Assembly: GCA_934446285.1 (NCBI GenBank)
Contig: CAKSEI010000044.1
Coordinates: 1 to 9,330, forward strand
Direction of reading: 5' to 3'
Source of the DNA: an uncultured Eubacteriales bacterium
Lineage (GTDB): Bacteria; Bacillota; Clostridia; Oscillospirales; CAG-272
DNA: 9,330 nucleotides
Of the stretch, positions 4,081 through 9,330 are shown in pieces; within the stretch, counting starts at the first letter, position 1; every line of letters starts with the position of its first letter. The notes under the pieces were generated by a model, which was given only the letters and a program-made list of their open reading frames with translations, was not told the DNA's origin and did not search any database. The translations under genes and the position numbers were made by a program.

Positions 4081-6279
4081 ATGAAGATACTTATGACCGC
4101 CATGGCGCTTGATATAGGCGGCGCGGAAACTCACATAACCGAGCTTTGCCGCGCTCTTGCCGCGCGCGGGCATGACGTGACCGTAGCCTCTGCGGGCGGG
4201 GTATACGTAAAGGCGCTCGAGGCAGCGGGGGTAAAGCACGTCACACTGCCCCTCGCAAGCAAAAAGCCGCAGTCATTTCTTGCCTCGTACATGGGTCTGA
4301 AAAAACTCATAAAGCAGGAGAAATTCGACGTGGTGCACGCCCATGCGCGCATTCCCGCGTTCGTGTGTTCGCTCGTGCGGCGGCGGATGTTTTTTCCGCT
4401 CGTCACGACGGCTCACGGGACATTCAAGGTTTCTCCGCTCTGGCGTACTCTCTCCAGTTGGGGAGATATGTCGCTCGCGGTCAGCTTTGATATAAAGGAT
4501 TATCTTATAGACAATTACGGCGTGCCGCCCGATAATATTACTTTGACGGTAAACGGCATAGACACGTGCCGTTTCCGCGCGGACGCGGATTTCAGCGATA
4601 TGGCAAGAGAACTCGGGCTTTCTCCGTCGGAACACAGGATATTGTACGTCTCGCGCCTTGACCCGTCGTGCTCTGCCGCGGGACACGACCTGCTCTCATG
4701 CGCTCCGGCTCTTATGCGCGAATACCCCGACGTTGAGATAGTTCTCGTCGGAGGAGGCTCGGACGAGAACGCAATGCGTGAAAAGGCGGATAAGCTCAAC
4801 CGCGATGCGGGCAGAAAATACGTTCATATGACGGGTGCGCGAACGGATATAGAGGCTTTCTGCGCGTGGGCAAATCTCACGGTCGGTGTGTCACGCTCGG
4901 TTCTCGAGGCGATGAGCGCCGAAACACCCGCGGTTCTCGCGGGTGCGCAGGGCTATCTCGGCGTTTTCGGCAAAGAAAATCTTAAGGAAGCGCTTGATAC
5001 CAACTTCACCTGCCGCACGCGTCCGTGCGCGGACGCCTCCGCCGTCATGCGGGACATAAAGGCAATCTTTTCCATGTCGGACACGGACCGTGCAAGCCTC
5101 GGGCGTTTTGCACGGGAAACGGTTGAGAAGCACTATTCGCTTGAGCGCATGGCGCTTGATGCCGAGCAGGTGTACGGCAAGGTCATCTATCCGCGCAAGG
5201 GAGGAAATATCGTCCTATCGGGCTATTACGGCTTTTCAAATATAGGCGACGATTCACTGCTGCAGGCGATAATAGACGAGCTGCACGGCGCGTGCCCGGA
5301 TAAGAGCATAACGGTGTTATCGCACTCTCCGCGCGGGACGGCAAGGCGCTTTCTCACAGAAAGCAAGAACAGATTCAACGCCTTTTCGGTTCTGCGATCG
5401 ATAAGAAACGCAGAAATGCTTGTATTCGGCGGCGGCTCTCTGCTGCAGTCGGTAACGTCGCGCCGCACGTTGCCCTACTATCTCTTTCTTATAAATTACG
5501 CAAAGAGGCATGGAAAAAAGGTTGTGCTGTACGCGAACGGGTTAGGCCCTTTTCGCAATATCGACGACAAGATAAAGGCTTACGATGCGCTCGCGGATTT
5601 GCCGCTCATCACGCTGCGTGACAGCCGCTCGTACAGAAATCTTACCGATTACACAAAGAGCAGGAATAATATTCATATCACCGCCGACCCCGCCGTAACA
5701 CTGCCGTACTCATGCTGCGCATGGGCGTCTCACGTGCTCTCATCGCGTGCGGGTGTTGACGCGGCGCATGACTATTTCATTCTGTCCGTGCGCTCCTGTT
5801 CGTGGAAAACCATTGACTCGGGGACGGTAAGAAAGCTCTCGGAATACTGCAAAAGAGTCAAAAAAGAGCTCGGAATTACGCCCGTCGTCGTGTCCATGCA
5901 GGAGAAAAAGGACACGGAAATATGCCGCGAAATAGCGGATAAGGCGGGAGCAGCCCTGCTCGAGAGGCTCTCCCCCTGCGACCTCAAGGCGATAATACGC
6001 GGTGCGCGCTTTGTCACCGCCATGAGACTGCATGTGCTCATATATGCAGCAGCATCCGCCGTGCCGTCCGTCGGGCTGTCGTATGATGCAAAGGCTGATG
6101 CGTTCTTTGAGGACACGCACAATCCCGATATGCTGTCGGCATACGGCTTTAAGGAGGATACGCTGTGGAGCTGCACCATGCACGCGCTGGGAAGAGACAA
6201 AGAGGAGCTTGAGCGCACGGCGCGGGATATAACCGAGCGCGCGCTTACAAATATTGAAAGGATTAAGGAACTTTTTTAA
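4081..6279 (+). CDS. csaB: GT4 glycosyltransferase fused to CsaB polysaccharide pyruvyltransferase
   Basis: A 732-residue two-domain enzyme. Residues 1-370 are a GT-B fold GT4 glycosyltransferase: DIGGAETHI (11-19), VVHAHAR (84-90), TTAHGTF (109-115), VNGID (157-161), SRLD (191-194), GGGSDEN (224-230) and the nucleotide-sugar region SRSVLEAMSAETPAV (271-285). Residues from about 374 are CsaB-like: GYYGFSNIGDDSLLQAI (381-397), FGGGSLLQ (449-456), ANGLGP (485-490) and the hallmark TAMRLHVLIYA (646-656) with SYDAKADAF (667-675). CsaB transfers pyruvate from PEP onto secondary cell-wall polysaccharide, which anchors SLH-domain proteins. The fusion suggests one enzyme adds a sugar and ketalises it, or another sugar, on the same lipid-linked glycan. 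The gene starts 2 nt after the peptidase stop. No SLH protein lies in the window, so the anchoring role is inferred. Confidence 0.92.
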   Translation: MKILMTAMALDIGGAETHITELCRALAARGHDVTVASAGGVYVKALEAAGVKHVTLPLASKKPQSFLASYMGLKKLIKQEKFDVVHAHARIPAFVCSLVRRRMFFPLVTTAHGTFKVSPLWRTLSSWGDMSLAVSFDIKDYLIDNYGVPPDNITLTVNGIDTCRFRADADFSDMARELGLSPSEHRILYVSRLDPSCSAAGHDLLSCAPALMREYPDVEIVLVGGGSDENAMREKADKLNRDAGRKYVHMTGARTDIEAFCAWANLTVGVSRSVLEAMSAETPAVLAGAQGYLGVFGKENLKEALDTNFTCRTRPCADASAVMRDIKAIFSMSDTDRASLGRFARETVEKHYSLERMALDAEQVYGKVIYPRKGGNIVLSGYYGFSNIGDDSLLQAIIDELHGACPDKSITVLSHSPRGTARRFLTESKNRFNAFSVLRSIRNAEMLVFGGGSLLQSVTSRRTLPYYLFLINYAKRHGKKVVLYANGLGPFRNIDDKIKAYDALADLPLITLRDSRSYRNLTDYTKSRNNIHITADPAVTLPYSCCAWASHVLSSRAGVDAAHDYFILSVRSCSWKTIDSGTVRKLSEYCKRVKKELGITPVVVSMQEKKDTEICREIADKAGAALLERLSPCDLKAIIRGARFVTAMRLHVLIYAAASAVPSVGLSYDAKADAFFEDTHNPDMLSAYGFKEDTLWSCTMHALGRDKEELERTARDITERALTNIERIKELF

Positions 6280-6297
6280 AAAGAAAAAAGGCATGAC

Positions 6298-7506
6298 ATG
6301 GAAGCATATACAATATTCAGAGACCTTACAATAATTATCATCGCAGCAAAATGCTGCGGACTCATAGCAAAAAAGCTGCACGCGCCGGCTGTCGTCGGAC
6401 AGATAATCGCGGGACTTATCGTCGGTCCGTCCGTCCTCGGATGGGTTGCATTCCCCGGTGACCCGAATATCGGATTTATCACAAAGATGGCTGAGATAGG
6501 AGTGGTTCTGCTCATGTTCTCGGCGGGCTTGGGCACGGACCTCAAGGAGCTTGCCCGCACGGGCTTTAAGGCAACGCTCATAGCCTGTGCGGGAGTCGCC
6601 GTGCCGCTCGTCGGCGGCGCGCTGCTCTTTATGGGCTTTTACGGTTTTCCCGAATGGGGCAGCGAGCAGTTCTACCGCGCACTTTACATAGGAAGCATCA
6701 TGACCGCGACCTCCGTGTCAATTACCGTCGCGGCTCTCAAAGAAATGGGGCACCTCAAGGGACATGTCGGCACGACGATACTCTCCGCCGCGATAATTGA
6801 CGACGTTATCGGAATAGTTGTTTTCACATTCATTATCAGCATGAAGGACTCCTCGAGCAGCCCGCTCACCGTCGTGATAAAGACGCTGCTCTTCTTCGTT
6901 TTTGCCGTCGTCGCGGGCTTTATCATATACCATGTATTCAAGCTTATCGACCGCCGCTATCCGCACACCCAGCGCGTACCGATTGCGGGGCTTGCGCTGT
7001 GCTTCGGCTTTGCTTACGCTGCGGAGCGTTTCTTCGGGATTGCGGATATCACGGGCGCATATGTCGCGGGAATAATACTCTGCTCACTCGACGACTCCGC
7101 ATACATTGAGCGCAAGATGGATGTCAACTCCTATATGCTCTTCGGCCCTATATTCTTTGCATCGATAGGGCTTAAGACGGACATCTCCGATTTTGACATT
7201 ACGCTTCTGTGGTTTTCGCTCGCCTTTGTCGTCGTCGCCCTTATCACAAAGGTTATCGGCTGCGGATTTATGAGCAGGCTGTGCGGCTTTGACGTGCACG
7301 ACTCGCTGAAAGTCGGCTGCGGCATGATGACGCGCGGCGAGGTTGCTCTTGTCGTAGCGCAGAAGGGACTGTCGGCGGGGCTTGTCGAGAGCAAATTCTT
7401 CACCCCGGTAATACTTCTTATCATAATCTCATCGATATGCGTACCGATAGTTCTTAAGCTGCTTTACGCAAAGCGGGGAGACGCGCCCGCGCCGCACAAT
7501 GCGTAA
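6298..7506 (+). CDS. CPA2-family Na+(K+)/H+ antiporter, NapA/Kef-like membrane domain
   Basis: A 402-residue polytopic membrane protein with about 12 hydrophobic segments. KKLHAPAVVGQIIAGLIVGPSVLG (25-48) is the typical first repeat, ITKMAEIGVVLLMFSAGLGTDL (61-82) the second conserved block, and SAAIIDDVIGIVVF (163-176) carries the paired aspartates 168-169 that bind the ions in electrogenic CPA2 exchangers. GPIFFASIGLKTD (283-295) and MMTRGEVALVVAQKG (343-357) are the C-terminal core helices. The protein ends soon after the last helix and lacks the cytosolic RCK/TrkA-N domain of KefB/KefC, so it is more NapA-like. It begins 18 nt after the csaB-fusion stop (AAGG before the ATG at 6298) and probably shares its transcript; two hairpins, the second strong, follow. 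The transported cation cannot be read from sequence. Confidence 0.93.
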   Translation: MEAYTIFRDLTIIIIAAKCCGLIAKKLHAPAVVGQIIAGLIVGPSVLGWVAFPGDPNIGFITKMAEIGVVLLMFSAGLGTDLKELARTGFKATLIACAGVAVPLVGGALLFMGFYGFPEWGSEQFYRALYIGSIMTATSVSITVAALKEMGHLKGHVGTTILSAAIIDDVIGIVVFTFIISMKDSSSSPLTVVIKTLLFFVFAVVAGFIIYHVFKLIDRRYPHTQRVPIAGLALCFGFAYAAERFFGIADITGAYVAGIILCSLDDSAYIERKMDVNSYMLFGPIFFASIGLKTDISDFDITLLWFSLAFVVVALITKVIGCGFMSRLCGFDVHDSLKVGCGMMTRGEVALVVAQKGLSAGLVESKFFTPVILLIIISSICVPIVLKLLYAKRGDAPAPHNA

Positions 7507-7522
7507 AAGCTCGGCAGCTTTT
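7505..7522 (+). terminator. Weak hairpin directly at the antiporter stop codon
   Basis: AAAAGC (7505-7510) and GCTTTT (7517-7522) pair around a 6-nt loop, overlapping the TAA at 7504-7506. The GCTTTT arm could alternatively pair with AAAAGC at 7529-7534. It is short and lacks a proper T-run, so it is at best an auxiliary terminator or 3'-end stabiliser. Confidence 0.35.
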
Positions 7523-7558
7523 CCCTCGAAAAGCGACAATATTTGTTTGTAAAAATCA

Positions 7559-7593
7559 AGGAGGAACCCCACGGCGAGGGTTCCTCCTCTTTT
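7559..7593 (+). terminator. Strong intrinsic terminator downstream of the antiporter gene
   Basis: AGGAGGAACCC (7559-7569) and GGGTTCCTCCT (7578-7588) form a perfect 11-bp stem with an 8-nt loop, followed by CTTTT. It lies 52 nt after the antiporter stop and should end the plus-strand gene run. On the minus strand the same stem is followed by TTGATTTTTA, so it may also stop transcripts coming from mltG. Confidence 0.85.
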
Positions 7594-7797
7594 ACGCCTA
7601 CGGCGCAAAATTCATCTCTTCCTGCGCTTGCAGGAGCATAATGGATTTCGCCGCTACAGCGGATTTTAAAGGCTTCGCCTTTAAAATCCGCAAGCCTCCC
7701 GAAAAGGCTTGACCCAAACTTTTGATAAAGGGATAAGCTAAGGCGTTTCCTATATAAAAGCTTTTGCGTCGCTTTTCACAAAAAGCGACAGGCAGCC
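7594..7797. repeat. Intergenic mosaic of inverted repeats between convergent genes
   Basis: No gene is visible in this stretch. It holds CCTGC/GCAGG (7621-7634), CCGC/GCGG (7651-7662), a perfect 15-bp palindrome GCGGATTTTAAAGGC (7659-7673) with its complement at 7677-7691 around TTC, and CAAGCCT/AGGCTTG (7691-7711). The hairpins abut or overlap each other almost without spacers, which is typical of a dispersed REP/MITE-like intergenic element rather than a single terminator. That it is repeated elsewhere in the genome is inference. Confidence 0.55.
7768..7789 (-). terminator. Hairpin downstream of mltG, possible terminator
   Basis: On the minus strand GTCGCTTTT (7789-7781) pairs with AAAAGCGAC (7776-7768) around TGTG, nine perfect pairs starting 8 nt after the mltG stop. 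The sequence after it is GCAAAAGCTTTTATA, so the T-run is not adjacent and termination is plausible but not assured. The arm AAAAGCGACA recurs at 7529-7538 near the antiporter stop. Confidence 0.5.
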
Positions 7798-9303
7798 TTA
7801 ATTTCCGAAAATCTCCCTCTCCTTTGCCTGATGCTCCTCAAGAGTCTTTGAGAAGTAGGTGTTTCCGCTGTCGTCCGACAGGAAGTAGAAGAACTGCGAG
7901 CGGTCGGGCCATATTGCAAACGATATGGCATTAAGACCCGGATTGCATATCGCTCCCGGAGGCAGCGACGGGATATTGTAGGTGTTATACGGGTTGTCGA
8001 AATTCTTGTTCGAGCCGGTAACGCGATCCTCGCCCGTTTTCTCCATCTTGAGTGCGAAGAGCGTCGTCGCATCCGACTGCAGCTTCATGTTGATATTCAT
8101 TCGGTTGTAGAAAACACCCGAGATAAGTCCGTAGTCGATATACATGACGGTCGTATCCGAGCTGTCATCCTCAAGTGATATCGTTCTTCCCTTGCCCTCC
8201 GCCTGAATTATAGAGGCAAGGGTTATCATCTGGTCGGTCGTAAAGCCGTTGCGCGCGGCGTAGTCCTTATATTCGTCGGTGTACTTGTTCTTGAAGTTGC
8301 TTAAAAACTTGTCGATTACCGTTTCCTCCGTGGAGTCCGTATACAGGTAGTACGTATCGGGGAAGAGGTACCCCTCGAGGCGGTAGTACCTGTCCGAATT
8401 CTGCGGCAGTTCGTCGATAAACCAATAGTCAAAGGGATAATTCGCTATAACATCCTCGTACCTCTCGCGCGTACCTATTCCCTTTTCCACGAGCAAATCA
8501 ATTATCTCGTCGGTGGTAAAGCCCTCGGGAATGGTTATAACCACGCTTTCGCGTGACTTGGTCGGCGTTATCGCCTTTATCATCTGGTCGTAGTTCATCG
8601 ACGACGACACTGTGTACGAGCCGGGAGAATACGCATCTCTGTCATTGTGACGGAACTTGGTATAAAACTTGAAAACGCCCTTGTATTTTATAAGCCCCGC
8701 ATCCTTCAGTTGCGTTGCGAGGGTATTCAGGTCGCAGCCCGTGCCTATCTCTATTATCTCGCTCTTATCGTCCTTGACAAATGCAAAAACATCATTTGCC
8801 ACATTGATTATAAGGATACTGAGGATTATAGAGGTTATAAGAACTATCGCAATATAGGTAAGCGCCGAGGTGACAGGTCCGAGTGCGCCGCCTCCGCCGC
8901 TTTTCTTCGGAGCGCGCACAGCACGCCCCGGCTTTACGGCGGGGGAAATGCGCGTCTTTGAGTTGTCAGCCGCAGCCCGTGCAGCCCGTGAGGACACCGA
9001 AGGGTGGGGGGACTGTGCCCTCATCGCGGGCTTTTCTCTGCGGTTCTGCACGCCCGGCGTATTGCCCGCCGCTCCGCCTGAGGATGCACGGCGCGCCGCA
9101 CCCGCCGCTTTTACGGGAGCGGGTCGCTTAGGAGGGACTGCCGCGCCCGAGCCTTTATTAAGCCCCGTTACCACGCGCGTATTAGTATCGTGGGGTATTC
9201 CGTTTCCGCCCGTGCGCGCACGCCCCGACTCGGAGGCTGCGGTCGGCTCTATCTTCGAGTCGCTGTTACCGAAAAGCCCGGTGTTCGTAAACGAATACTC
9301 CAC
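7798..9303 (-). CDS. mltG: Endolytic murein transglycosylase MltG (YceG-like)
   Basis: Cleaves nascent glycan strands at the membrane, ending peptidoglycan polymerisation. The 501-residue protein has a cytoplasmic tail rich in Ala, Gly, Pro, Arg and Ser (about 20-145), one membrane helix (about 146-176), and then the extracellular part. That part begins with a LysM-like segment, EIIEIGTGCDLNTLATQLKD (182-201), followed by the YceG catalytic domain. Family motifs are IPEGFTTDEI (258-267), EGYLFPDTYYL (310-320), LASIIQAEG (362-370), SDATTLFAL (410-418) and YNTYNIPSLPPGAICNPG (439-456). Glu369 aligns with the catalytic Glu218 of E. coli MltG. The GTG start at 9303-9301 has AAAGGAG 8 nt upstream. 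Neighbouring genes on its upstream side are outside the window. The tail makes it longer than the approximately 340-residue E. coli protein. Confidence 0.95.
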   Translation of the reverse strand: MEYSFTNTGLFGNSDSKIEPTAASESGRARTGGNGIPHDTNTRVVTGLNKGSGAAVPPKRPAPVKAAGAARRASSGGAAGNTPGVQNRREKPAMRAQSPHPSVSSRAARAAADNSKTRISPAVKPGRAVRAPKKSGGGGALGPVTSALTYIAIVLITSIILSILIINVANDVFAFVKDDKSEIIEIGTGCDLNTLATQLKDAGLIKYKGVFKFYTKFRHNDRDAYSPGSYTVSSSMNYDQMIKAITPTKSRESVVITIPEGFTTDEIIDLLVEKGIGTRERYEDVIANYPFDYWFIDELPQNSDRYYRLEGYLFPDTYYLYTDSTEETVIDKFLSNFKNKYTDEYKDYAARNGFTTDQMITLASIIQAEGKGRTISLEDDSSDTTVMYIDYGLISGVFYNRMNINMKLQSDATTLFALKMEKTGEDRVTGSNKNFDNPYNTYNIPSLPPGAICNPGLNAISFAIWPDRSQFFYFLSDDSGNTYFSKTLEEHQAKEREIFGN

Positions 9304-9311
9304 CGACGGTG

Positions 9312-9318
9312 CTCCTTT
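9312..9318 (-). promoter_or_regulatory. Ribosome binding site selecting the GTG start of mltG
   Basis: AAAGGAG on the minus strand ends 8 nt before the GTG at 9303-9301. It has ideal spacing and fixes the start, including the long cytoplasmic tail in the product. No promoter is visible in the 12 nt left before the window edge. Confidence 0.8.
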
Positions 9319-9330
9319 CGCCCTATGAAC

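Noticed and set aside
6270..6292. CTTTTTTAAAAAG palindrome at the end of the csaB fusion gene as a terminator
   Set aside because: It is AT-only with no GC stem and no loop, and would not stop transcription; it overlaps the final codons and the spacer to the antiporter.
5740..6381. 213-residue open frame on the minus strand
   Set aside because: It is antisense to the CsaB domain, whose conserved motifs occupy the same bases; the apparent protein has the biased composition of a complement frame.
7594..7797. CRISPR array
   Set aside because: The repeats here are nested inverted repeats of different sequence, not regularly spaced direct repeats, and no cas gene is present.
8870..9328. 152-residue Pro/Ala-rich open frame on the plus strand
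   Set aside because: It is the complement of the low-complexity MltG tail, where GC-rich codons keep several frames open.

Overview
The window reads as a chromosomal segment of a Gram-positive Clostridia-type bacterium (Bacillota). The evidence is a canonical lysine riboswitch with an intrinsic terminator ahead of dapA, strong AGGAGG-like ribosome binding sites, consensus sigma-A promoters, and a CsaB-type cell-wall pyruvyltransferase. The DNA is moderately GC-rich by eye (not computed). An Oscillospirales-like gut anaerobe would fit, but that rank is a guess.

Left part (1-2502, minus strand): a promoter, lysine riboswitch and terminator control a tightly coupled dapA-dapB-dapF operon. The genes are joined by two 4-bp ATGA overlaps, and dapF runs off the left edge. 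Together they make meso-diaminopimelate and lysine from aspartate semialdehyde, and free lysine is expected to shut the operon off.

Middle (2495-7593, plus strand): a divergent promoter drives a compact run of five genes. They are an HprK/ScmC-like P-loop kinase-type protein, a PqqD-like RRE protein (the peptide-binding domain of RiPP systems), a small S24/S26 peptidase with an apparent Ser/His rather than Ser/Lys active site, a 732-residue fusion of a GT4 glycosyltransferase with a CsaB polysaccharide pyruvyltransferase, and a CPA2-type cation/proton antiporter. The first three overlap by 4 bp each and look like a functional cassette. Kinase plus RRE plus peptidase resembles the core of a peptide- or protein-modifying system, but no precursor peptide or radical SAM enzyme is visible here. 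This is the part most likely to hold something undescribed.

Right part (7507-9330): the antiporter and the minus-strand mltG gene converge on a 291-bp intergenic stretch. It holds a strong terminator and a mosaic of perfect inverted repeats that looks like a dispersed intergenic element. MltG, the endolytic murein transglycosylase, has an unusually long low-complexity cytoplasmic tail. Three of the themes here (DAP synthesis, wall-polymer glycosylation and pyruvylation, glycan-strand termination) concern the cell envelope.
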